Shown: positions 39,538 to 45,665 of the stretch, piece after piece | Layout: every line of letters begins with the position of its first letter | Numbering within the stretch: position 1 is the first letter of the stretch | Assembly (NCBI GenBank): GCA_965370805.1 | Contig: CBDUVZ010000010.1 | Location: 1-45,665 of the forward strand | Source of the DNA: CBDUVZ01 sp965370805 | Lineage (GTDB): Bacteria; Hydrothermota; Tepidihabitantia; Tepidihabitantales; Tepidihabitantaceae | Length of the DNA: 45,665 nucleotides | Direction: 5' to 3' | The notes under the pieces: generated by a model | The model's input: only the letters and a program-made list of their open reading frames with translations | What the model was told of the DNA's origin: nothing | Databases searched by the model: none | Made by a program: the position numbers and the translations under genes

Positions 39538-41270
39538 CCCAACCTCCCGCGATACAGCCCGCGCAATTCGTTCGCCAGTTCTGCGCCTGCGAAAGGCCGC
39601 CCGTTGCTCTTCAGTATCTCCTCATCCGGCCGGCGTCGCGTCTCCTGCGTCAGCAGCCGCGCCAGTTGCCCGGTCGAGTTGTTCTCGACCGTGATTACCT
39701 GTCGCGCCCGTCCGATCCGGGCAATCACTTTCTCGCGCGGAAACGGCCACACTTCGCCCAGGTGGAGCAGCCCGACTTTCTTCCGCTCGGACCACAGGAT
39801 ATCGACCGCTTCGCGCACCGCGCCGAGGGTCGAGCCGAAACACAGCACGATGCAATCCTCGTCCTGCCCCGGGTACTCGGTCATCTCGCCGAAGCAGTCC
39901 TGCATCGGACCGTGCTTGCGCATCCGCTTGCCGTGCATCCTCACCCGGTTCTCCGCGTCTTCGGTCGGCAGTCCGGTCTCGTCGTGCTCGCTCCCGGTGC
40001 AGCACACAAACTGTTCCGGGAACCCGGGACGCAGCCGCGGCGACACGCCGGAATCGGTCACCGCGTAGCGCCGGTAGGTGAACGCCGGCCGGCCGTCCCA
40101 CTCCGCGTCGTCGAAATCCACCGCCGGGTCCGCATCGCCCGTCAACGTCTCCGGCTCGAGCGTCCAGTGCGAATCGGCAATCTGCTGGTCGGTCAGCACA
40201 ATCGCCGGCACTTGGAACTTCCCGGCCAGCTCGAACGCCCGCCGGGTCGCGTGGAATGCCTGGGCCGCGTCGCCCGGCGCGAACACGAACCGCGGGAACT
40301 CGTCCGCCGCAGCGTTGATTGCCATCAGCAGTTCCGCCTGCTCGGTCCTGGTTGGAAACCCGGTCGCCGGACCGGGCCGCTGCGCCACGACGATTACCAC
40401 CGGGTTCTCGGACATCGCCGCGAACCCCAGCCCTTCGGTCATCAACGAGAACCCGCCGCCCGAAGTCGCGGTCATCGCCCGCACCCCGGCGTACGACGCG
40501 CCGATAGCGGCATTGACGGCACCGGCCTCATCCTCGACCTGCTCGACAACCAGGCCGAATCGCTTCTGCTTCGAAGCCAGGTACTCCATTATCCCGGTCG
40601 CGGGCGACATCGGGTAACCGGCATAGAACCTGACCCCGGCCGCGAGAGCGCCCAGCCCGGTTGCCTGGCTCCCGGTCAGCAGCAGCCGCCTCACCGGGTT
40701 CTCGACCGGTGGAACGATACCCGGGCTGCTCTTCGCCGTCCCGGCCTCGGCCACGCGGAATCCGGCCCGGGCCGAGTTCAGGTTAGCGGTAACCACGCTG
40801 CGCCCTTTGCTCCCGAACCGCTCCTTGAGCGCCGCTTCGAGCAGCTCAAACCGTGCCCCGGCCAGTAAGAACGCCGCGCCCAGACCGACCACGCCGGCCA
40901 TCGCCGCCCCGCCCTGCTTCTTTGCCAGCTCTCTCATCGGTATCGCCACCTGCCGCGTCCTGCCGGCCGAAACAGCCTGACCCGAACCTTCGCTGACCAC
41001 CAGGGCGTTCCCGGACAAGTCATGCCGGTGCTCGGTGACCGACCGTGCGTCCAGCGCCAGCAGCAGATTGAACTCCGGGGAGATGCAGTTGACCGGCCGG
41101 TCCGACACGCGGACCCGGGTGAAGTTGTGCCCGCCGCGAATCCGGGACATCACGTCCGGGTATGCGAACACGTAGTATCCGCCGCGGACCATCGCCCACG
41201 CCAGAATCTCGCCGGTCGACCTGACCCCCTGCCCGGCCTCACCGGCCACGACGAATGTCAAGTCAACCAC
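39534..41270 (-). CDS. 2-oxoacid:ferredoxin oxidoreductase alpha subunit, copy 2 (canonical)
   Basis: A 578-residue fused gamma-alpha subunit leading the four-gene cassette. The gamma domain begins VDLTFVVAGEAGQGVRSTG with SRIRGGHNFTRVRV. The alpha domain has the canonical FYAGYPMSPATGIMEY (YPMSPATG at 219-226), EQVEDEAGAVNAAIGASYAG, TATSGGGFSLMTEGLG and QRPGPATGFPT, then TYRRYAVTDSGVSPRLRPG. It starts with GTG, 8 bases after a -10 box. No separate ferredoxin (delta) subunit accompanies the cassette, so electrons presumably go to a free ferredoxin. Confidence 0.9.
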   Translation of the reverse strand: MVDLTFVVAGEAGQGVRSTGEILAWAMVRGGYYVFAYPDVMSRIRGGHNFTRVRVSDRPVNCISPEFNLLLALDARSVTEHRHDLSGNALVVSEGSGQAVSAGRTRQVAIPMRELAKKQGGAAMAGVVGLGAAFLLAGARFELLEAALKERFGSKGRSVVTANLNSARAGFRVAEAGTAKSSPGIVPPVENPVRRLLLTGSQATGLGALAAGVRFYAGYPMSPATGIMEYLASKQKRFGLVVEQVEDEAGAVNAAIGASYAGVRAMTATSGGGFSLMTEGLGFAAMSENPVVIVVAQRPGPATGFPTRTEQAELLMAINAAADEFPRFVFAPGDAAQAFHATRRAFELAGKFQVPAIVLTDQQIADSHWTLEPETLTGDADPAVDFDDAEWDGRPAFTYRRYAVTDSGVSPRLRPGFPEQFVCCTGSEHDETGLPTEDAENRVRMHGKRMRKHGPMQDCFGEMTEYPGQDEDCIVLCFGSTLGAVREAVDILWSERKKVGLLHLGEVWPFPREKVIARIGRARQVITVENNSTGQLARLLTQETRRRPDEEILKSNGRPFAGAELANELRGLYRGRLG

Positions 41271-41278
41271 AGGTGACT

Positions 41279-41307
41279 ATCATAGGACAGAACGGAAACC
41301 CGGTCAA
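41279..41307 (-). promoter_or_regulatory. Leaderless-type promoter of the kor cassette
   Basis: Minus strand TTGACC (41307-41302), 17-base spacer, TATGAT (41284-41279), 8 bases to the GTG at 41270. A single promoter apparently drives all four subunits. Confidence 0.55.
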
Positions 41308-41389
41308 GCACAGCGCCGCTCCCAGGAACCGGGATAGAACTACAGATGGACACGGATGGAACTGCCGAATGACGATTGCCGATTTCCTC

Positions 41390-41434
41390 CTGTTCTGCCT
41401 GGGTCTATCTGCGTTTATCCGTGGTTTTCGCTCC
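41390..41434 (+). repeat. Dispersed ~45-bp repeat, copy 2
   Basis: Nearly identical to 144-188. Just before it, 41343-41360 carries the inverse complement of the GTGTCCATC/ATCCGTGG words found at 44452-44480. The rest of 41271-41513 shows no gene. Confidence 0.7.
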
Positions 41435-41464
41435 TGTGTCGGTTCTCGGGCTGTCCGGCAGGGA

Positions 41465-41492
41465 AGCGGGCCGGAACCGGTCCCGGCCCGCT
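41465..41492. terminator. Strong GC hairpin 3' of the propeller/CARDB gene
   Basis: Perfect 10-bp stem AGCGGGCCGG / CCGGCCCGCT with an 8-base loop, 21 bases beyond the stop of the minus-strand gene. No T-run, so termination is inferred from position. Confidence 0.5.
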
Positions 41493-41513
41493 CTGTCTGT
41501 TGCGCTTCTTCGG

Positions 41514-44189
41514 TTACTCGATTCTAACCAGCTTCTTCACGTCGCGGAACTCATCCGCAACCATCAGGCAGTAGTAGACGCCTCGTCCCGACCGCCGGCC
41601 CTGCTCGTCGCAGCCGTCCCAGACGGCGTAGTCGAATCCCGGCTCCCTGAGCCCGGACGCCAGGGTCCGGACAAGCTCCCCGGTTGCCGAGTAGACCGCG
41701 ATATTGACCCGGCCCGGTCGCGGCAGTCCGTACCGGATTGCGACCCGCGCCCGGAACGGGTTCGGCATCCCGCTCCCGAGCACGAAGTCGGTCGGCAGAA
41801 CCGTCTGCTCCGCGACCCCGACGCCCGGAATCACAATCACCGAATCCTCCACCAGGTCATTCGCCGGGCCGCTGTCGCTGACCAGCATCGTGCTGCACCG
41901 GGTCGCGTGGGTCCCGACCTGGACCGCTTCCCACGCGGCGAACTCGACCGGGTCCGCGGCCCCGGCCGCGACCGTCACCTGCCGGACGTCGGCATAGACG
42001 ATGCCGACCGTGAACTTGGCGAAGAACGTCTCCGCCAGGGTCCCGAAGTTCTCGACAATCGCCTTCGGGATTACGACGGTCGCCGAATCAATCCTGCCCA
42101 CCGGCTCCACAATCTCAATCGCCCCGACGTCGTGCACCGGCCAGGCCACGACCACCGCGCCGGAAACCGAATCGTTCGCCGGGTTCATATCGCCGGGCAG
42201 GCGGACAACCGACGCCACGTCATACGAGCCCGGGTCCACCGCTGTCCAGCGCGTGAACTCGCAGACCGCCGTATCGCCGGGTCCGAGCGCGACCCGGATG
42301 CTATCCTGATACTCCTGGTCAATCGCCGACCGGCCGGCCGTGGACAGCAAGCCGACCCCGCCCGGACTGAACGCCATCCGGCCCGGCTCGATGCCGGCTA
42401 TCGCTTCGCCGACCGGCCCGTGAATACCGAACCAGACCAGGACGTCGGCCGAATCGGTGCCGAAGTTCTTCACCACGGTCTGCGGCACGACAACCGCGCC
42501 CGAATCGACCGTGCCCGCGGGCGCGAGAATCGCAGTCGCCGCGACGTCCGTCACCCTCATCCACGTCGAATCGGTCATCCTGTCATTCTCCGGCCGGGCG
42601 TCATCCGCAAGCCGGGTCGAGCAGGAAACGACGCACGCCCCGCGCCGGGTCGGACTCCAATCCGCAAACTCCACCTGGCGACCGGTACCCGGCACGTGGT
42701 CGGTGACGACCCGCTCAACGTAGTAGTCCGGCCCGATTGCCATGCCGACCGTGTAAGTCTCGGCCAGCACACCGTAGTTATGGACCGAACACGCCGGAGT
42801 CACGACCGCGCCCGAATCAATCACCCCGACCGGAACCACAATCGCAGTCACACCGACGTCCGGGAAACCGTACTTGATTGTCGCGTAGTCATAGTCGGCG
42901 CCGGCGACCTGCACCAGCCCGGTCACGCAGACGTACCCGTCGCCGTCCACCGTCACTGCATTCGCCTGGTCGCTGCCGTTCCCCGGGCCGTCGTAGCTCG
43001 TCGCCCACTCCAGGTTCCCGGCCGAATCGTAAGCGACCGTGGCGTAATCACTGGAGCCGCCCGAACTCACGCTCTGGCCGGTCACGTAGACGTCGCCCGA
43101 ACCGCCGACCGCCAGTCCGTAGGCCCGGTCGGTGCCGTTACCCGTACCGTTGTACCGCGCAACCCACCGCTCGCTTCCCGCGGAATCATACGTCAGGGTA
43201 ACGTAATCATAATCGGTTCCCAGCCCCAGGCTCCGCCCGGTCACGTGCACGCCGCCCGCGCCGTCCGGCACGACCGCGCTCGGCTCGTCGATACCGTCGC
43301 CCGGCCCGTTGTACCGTGCCGACCACTGCTCCACCCCCGCGGAACTGTACATCACGGTCACGATGTCATTGACGGTCCCGACGCTGACCCCGGTCACGTA
43401 CACCCACCCGGCCGCGTCGGTCGCAATCGCCAGCCCGTCGTCATACCCGCCGCCGTCGTACCGGGCGACCCAGTCTTGGGTTCCGGCCGAATCGTACCTG
43501 ATGGTCGCGAAATCCCGGGCCGTGCCCACGCCCCAGCTCTGGCCGGTCACGTAGACGTTCGCCGAATCATCCAGGCACAACGCGTGCGCCTCATCCGACC
43601 CCGCGCCCGGACCCTGGTACCTGCCGACCCAGAGCTCGACTCCGTCCGGGTCGTACTTCACGGTCGCGTACTCCCGGCTGCTCAGACTCCAGCTCCAGCC
43701 GGTCACGTACACGCACCCCGCGCCATCCACCGCAATCGACCGCGCGAAATCCTCGGAACTTGCCGGCCCGTTATACCGCGCGGCCCACTGCTGCACTCCG
43801 GCGGCGTCGTACTTCACAGTCGCATAGTCGGTCAAAGAATCCGGACCGCCGTAACTCACGCCGGTCACGTAGACATTACCCGAATCGTCCACCGCTATCG
43901 CCTGCGCCTCGTCGCTGCCGCTGCCCAAGCCGTCGTATCGCGCCGCCCACTGCTGCACCCCGGCAGCGTCATACTTCACAGTCGCATAGTCGTTGTTCGC
44001 AGCCGCACCGACACTCGACCCGGTCGCATACACATTCCCCGAATCATCGGCCGCAATCGCCCGGCCGTAGTCCGCGCCGCCACCCGGCCCGTCGTACAGC
44101 CTCACCCAGGCCGTATCAACCTGCGCAGACGCCAACGACGCCGACACGCAGACCACAATTGCCACTATCGGAAGACAGAACCGCTTCAC
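41514..44189 (-). CDS. Large secreted propeller/CARDB protein with sorting tail
   Basis: An 891-residue exported protein. A signal peptide (VKRFCLPIVAIVVCVSASLA) is followed by eight repeats of about 53 residues (core DEAQAIAVDDSGNVYVTG then DYATVKYDAAGVQQWAARY). Next come three CARDB/Ig-like domains (each with a VDSGAVVVPQTVVKNFGT-like opening) and a C-terminal FlgD/T9SS-type domain (GMPNPFRARVAIRYGLP, NIAVYSATGELVRTL, WDGCDEQGRRSGRGVYYC, KKLVRIE). It shares architecture with the 33085-35064 protein. The GTG at 44189 is preferred because GGGAGGAAG (44199-44191) precedes it and it starts the signal peptide; the in-frame ATG at 44246 would give an untypical N-terminus. Confidence 0.87.
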   Translation of the reverse strand: MKRFCLPIVAIVVCVSASLASAQVDTAWVRLYDGPGGGADYGRAIAADDSGNVYATGSSVGAAANNDYATVKYDAAGVQQWAARYDGLGSGSDEAQAIAVDDSGNVYVTGVSYGGPDSLTDYATVKYDAAGVQQWAARYNGPASSEDFARSIAVDGAGCVYVTGWSWSLSSREYATVKYDPDGVELWVGRYQGPGAGSDEAHALCLDDSANVYVTGQSWGVGTARDFATIRYDSAGTQDWVARYDGGGYDDGLAIATDAAGWVYVTGVSVGTVNDIVTVMYSSAGVEQWSARYNGPGDGIDEPSAVVPDGAGGVHVTGRSLGLGTDYDYVTLTYDSAGSERWVARYNGTGNGTDRAYGLAVGGSGDVYVTGQSVSSGGSSDYATVAYDSAGNLEWATSYDGPGNGSDQANAVTVDGDGYVCVTGLVQVAGADYDYATIKYGFPDVGVTAIVVPVGVIDSGAVVTPACSVHNYGVLAETYTVGMAIGPDYYVERVVTDHVPGTGRQVEFADWSPTRRGACVVSCSTRLADDARPENDRMTDSTWMRVTDVAATAILAPAGTVDSGAVVVPQTVVKNFGTDSADVLVWFGIHGPVGEAIAGIEPGRMAFSPGGVGLLSTAGRSAIDQEYQDSIRVALGPGDTAVCEFTRWTAVDPGSYDVASVVRLPGDMNPANDSVSGAVVVAWPVHDVGAIEIVEPVGRIDSATVVIPKAIVENFGTLAETFFAKFTVGIVYADVRQVTVAAGAADPVEFAAWEAVQVGTHATRCSTMLVSDSGPANDLVEDSVIVIPGVGVAEQTVLPTDFVLGSGMPNPFRARVAIRYGLPRPGRVNIAVYSATGELVRTLASGLREPGFDYAVWDGCDEQGRRSGRGVYYCLMVADEFRDVKKLVRIE

Positions 44190-44306
44190 ACTTCCTCCCT
44201 CGTTTCCGGGTGGAACCTGAAAATCAACATGCCATCCGTACTCCACCCATACACGGACAGCCGGCGCAACTCCCGCAACTATCGCCTCTTCAACTCTACT
44301 GCCATA

Positions 44307-44336
44307 ATCCTACACCCATCGGTAGTACCTTGTCAA
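44307..44336 (-). promoter_or_regulatory. Promoter of the large propeller/CARDB protein
   Basis: Minus strand TTGACA (44336-44331), 18-base spacer, TAGGAT (44312-44307); leader of about 110 bases before the Shine-Dalgarno and GTG at 44189. Confidence 0.45.
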
Positions 44337-44356
44337 GTCCGCCCGGCTTCCTCATT

Positions 44357-44558
44357 TCTCACTCTGCACTCTGACATCTGCATTCTGCCTTCTGCCTTCT
44401 CCTCCCGTGTTGTGCCATCCGATGGCACTTTCCGCTCGTTCCATTCTGCCCGTGTCCATCTGTGTTCATCCGTGGTTTACTCCGGTCCGCTTCCGCAATC
44501 TGCATTCTGACTTCTGCACTCTGCATTCTGCCTTCTCCTCCCGTGTCCATCCGTGGTT
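44357..44558. repeat. Gene-free repeat cluster (TCTGCATTC words)
   Basis: Most of the 44190-44615 gap is repeat. CTCTGCACTCTGACATCTGC and similar words fill 44357-44405; a close copy fills 44496-44540 and both end TTCTCCTCCCGTGT. Between and after them are GTGTCCATCTGTG / ATCCGTGGTT words (44452-44480, 44541-44558). No gene seen. Confidence 0.75.
44412..44428. promoter_or_regulatory. Palindrome GTGCCATCCGATGGCAC, copy 1
   Basis: Perfect 8-bp inverted repeat around one base. A 15-base identical core recurs in opposite orientation at 45166-45180, upstream of the 44616-44999 gene. It may be an operator or part of a dispersed repeat. Confidence 0.35.
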
Positions 44559-44615
44559 CATTACGCAGAAGGGCGGGTTTCCCCGCCCTCTGTTTTGGTA
44601 TCTCGTTACGTTCGA

Positions 44616-44999
44616 CTACGGACCGACCGGCGCCGGGACGTGGAAGACCTCGTCCCTTATCGTCTCCAGCACCGACTGGGCAAGGCCTTCGCCGACCCAG
44701 CGGTCCACATACAACTGCACTTTCTCCGACAGGATGTGCCCGGTATGCTTCTTCGCCGCCTTGTTCACCTGGCGCGCGAAATTCAGGTAGTCGACCACGT
44801 CGCGCGGCCTCACGCTCTGGTTATCGACCACCTGCTTCACTCCGAGCTCCATCTGCTCCTGGGCGATGAACGCCGCCTTGGCATGCGCGAAGTACGCCGG
44901 CTTGCCGGCCTCGTTCACCTGCTTGATCCTGTCAGGACTATACTTCCGATTCCAACTGTCGGAGCGGTCCTCCGACGGGACTACTCTGCGATATTCCAT
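44616..44999 (-). CDS. Small uncharacterised protein, paralogue of the 13799-14197 product
   Basis: A 127-residue soluble, helical, charged protein of no family I recognise. It aligns with the protein at 13799-14197 over its whole length: RSDSWNRKYSPDRI versus RSEKYNLKYDPKHI at the N-terminus, DYLNFARQ versus NYINYSRQ in the middle, and IRDEVFHVPAP versus IRNEVYHIPEP at the end. A strong Shine-Dalgarno (GGAGGAGGG) precedes the ATG at 44999. A GC-rich leader of about 150 bases with a hairpin lies upstream. No signal peptide, membrane segment or cysteine motif is seen. Confidence 0.8.
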   Translation of the reverse strand: MEYRRVVPSEDRSDSWNRKYSPDRIKQVNEAGKPAYFAHAKAAFIAQEQMELGVKQVVDNQSVRPRDVVDYLNFARQVNKAAKKHTGHILSEKVQLYVDRWVGEGLAQSVLETIRDEVFHVPAPVGP

Positions 45000-45071
45000 G
45001 AGGTTATCCCTCCTCCATTCCGGCGCTGGATATCCCGGGCACCCGCGGCGCCGGCTTGCGCGGGCATCGGT

Positions 45072-45092
45072 CAGACGGCCTCAGGCCGCCTG
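45072..45092 (-). promoter_or_regulatory. Hairpin in the leader of the 44999 gene
   Basis: On the minus strand CAGGCGGCC-TGA-GGCCGTCTG forms a 9-bp stem (one G-U) with a 3-base loop, about 75 bases before the start codon; further GC-rich complementary segments follow. It is not a riboswitch class I recognise. Confidence 0.35.
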
Positions 45093-45153
45093 CATCAATC
45101 CCTGGTGGTACGTTTCCACCTGAAATTACCACGGCCCCCTGGCCGCCATCCGC

Positions 45154-45180
45154 ATCCTACATTGAGCCATCGGATGGCAC
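45154..45180 (-). promoter_or_regulatory. Putative promoter with palindrome, copy 2
   Basis: Minus strand -10 TAGGAT (45159-45154) without a good -35. The palindrome GCCATCCGATGGC (45178-45166) occupies the -35 position, suggesting an activator site. The arrangement is inferred. Confidence 0.3.
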
Positions 45181-45199
45181 CTGCTCCTCCGTCGCAGAG

Positions 45200-45259
45200 C
45201 GGCATTTGCAGTTTGCACTCTGACTCATCTTCGTGCTCTTTGTGTCTTTGTGGTTTCAT
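45200..45259. repeat. Short-word repeats (TTTGCACTCTG, CTTTGTGTCTTTGTGG)
   Basis: GCATTTGCAGTTTGCACTCT followed by TTCGTGCTCTTTGTGTCTTT; the same word families as 15857-15909, 44357-44540 and 45596-45618. It abuts, and slightly enters, the 3' end of the gene at 45256. Confidence 0.6.
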
Positions 45260-45495
45260 TCCGTCCCCAGGACCGGCAGGGTGAACTTCCGTCCGTCCTC
45301 GGACCAGAACCGGTCCGGGTCGTAATAAGTAGTGTACCGGCGCACCCACGGCCGCATGTGGCGTAGAATCCGCTTCACCTCCTCCAGCGTCAACTGCAGG
45401 TCTGCGGCCAGCTTCTCGAAACCATCCAGCCGCAGCAGTCGCCGCGAAACGCACCGCTTCACCAGCGGGTCAACGCCGGACAGCGAAACCTCCAA
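45256..45495 (-). CDS. Small helical, HTH-like protein of unknown function
   Basis: About 79 residues from a TTG at 45495. The central segment RRLLRLDGFEKLAADLQLTL then EEVKRILRHM resembles a helix-turn-helix, followed by a basic-aromatic stretch (RPWVRRYTTYYDPDRFW) and a short tail. The frame stays open upstream to about 45618 (NPLEAFARKRAREQLEV precedes the TTG), but that part runs into GCGTC-word repeats and has no ATG or GTG, so the true start is unsure. It lies on the same strand as the 44999 gene, 256 bases upstream of it. A DNA-binding role is only a guess. Confidence 0.5.
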   Translation of the reverse strand: MEVSLSGVDPLVKRCVSRRLLRLDGFEKLAADLQLTLEEVKRILRHMRPWVRRYTTYYDPDRFWSEDGRKFTLPVLGTE

Positions 45496-45542
45496 CTGCT
45501 CCCGCGCCCGCTTCCGCGCAAACGCCTCCAGCGGATTCGACC

Positions 45543-45618
45543 TGTCAACGCCCGACGCACCACGCTTGACGCCCGACGCATTGTGGCCTTTTGCCCTCTT
45601 GGTGTTCTTGGTGCCTTA
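45543..45618. repeat. Short-word repeats (GCCCGACGCA and CTTGGTG words)
   Basis: 45543-45582 repeats GCCCGACGCACCACGCTTGA-like words, related to 15648-15682; 45596-45618 has TCTTGGTGTTCTTGGTGCC, related to 15857-15909. A TATAAT reads on the minus strand at 45627-45622 without a convincing -35. Confidence 0.55.
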
Positions 45619-45665
45619 TATATTATACTGGGTTCATGAAGTATGATTGTGGGACGCTGTAATGA

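Noticed and set aside
37903..40068. Plus-strand frame of about 720 codons opposite korA/korB
   Set aside because: It spans several minus-strand genes with strong motifs; no protein-like features of its own.
41376..44510. Very long plus-strand frame (over 1000 codons) opposite the propeller/CARDB gene
   Set aside because: An Arg/Pro/His-rich shadow produced by the repetitive minus-strand gene and continuing into repeat DNA.
45000..45153. Structured leader considered as a known riboswitch
   Set aside because: No cobalamin, TPP, SAM, glycine or c-di-GMP consensus boxes were found; only a simple hairpin is supported.

Overview
The window is GC-rich, densely coded bacterial chromosome with no phage, plasmid, transposase or CRISPR signature. 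The encoded set points to an uncultured, probably Gram-negative lineage of FCB or candidate-phylum (WOR-3-like) character. The clues are secreted beta-propeller proteins ending in FlgD/T9SS-type sorting tails, an outer-membrane TonB-dependent barrel, an archaeal-type FBP aldolase/phosphatase, tandem 2-oxoacid:ferredoxin oxidoreductases, a selenocysteine tRNA, and intergenic DNA built from short repeated words. The phylum call is inference; no 16S gene is present.

Layout. 0.2-2.2 kb: plsY-gpsA-merR (phospholipid synthesis plus a regulator), translationally coupled. 2.3-4.9 kb (minus): a two-gene split of lysine-ketoglutarate reductase/saccharopine dehydrogenase. 5.0-5.5 kb: hslV. 5.5-11.2 kb (minus): a unit running from an aminotransferase-like protein through tilS, ftsH and dapA to dapB. 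11.2-13.1 kb: a membrane glycosyltransferase with TPRs. 13.1-13.8 kb: very GC-rich, possibly a decayed gene. 13.8-15.7 kb: a small conserved-looking protein and a secreted repeat protein. 16.0-18.5 kb: a TonB-dependent receptor. 18.7-24.5 kb (plus): trpS, ispD, dxr, rseP and a degenerate radical-SAM-like protein. 24.5-25.8 kb (minus): a short upstream ORF, a PP-loop sulfurtransferase-like protein and an Nfu-type Fe-S protein. 26.0-28.8 kb (minus): FBP aldolase/phosphatase, a MoxR ATPase and a YceD/DUF177 protein. 28.9-32.9 kb (plus): a secreted FG-GAP protein, birA, coaX, tsaB. 32.9 kb: tRNA-Sec. 33.1-35.1 kb (minus): a secreted propeller protein. 35.2-36.1 kb: a Xer recombinase. 36.1-41.3 kb (minus): a korA-korB-korA-korB cassette. 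41.5-44.2 kb (minus): a large secreted propeller/CARDB protein. 44.6-45.5 kb: two small proteins, one paralogous to the protein at 13.8 kb.

Two window-wide themes stand out. First, most transcription units start with a near-consensus sigma-70-type promoter whose -10 box ends only 5-10 bases before the ATG or GTG, with no Shine-Dalgarno, so leaderless mRNAs look common. Some genes instead have a leader with a strong SD (13.8, 28.8, 35.1, 44.2 and 45.0 kb). Second, intergenic gaps are filled by short-word repeats and by dispersed elements of about 45 bp, which in places run into coding sequence.

Several proteins keep a recognisable fold but lack key residues: an aminotransferase without its PLP lysine, a radical-SAM-like protein without the CX3CX2C motif, a type III pantothenate kinase lacking the first Asp, and one KorA and one KorB with divergent active-site motifs. 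All positions and motifs were read by eye; family names come from remembered family signatures, not searches.
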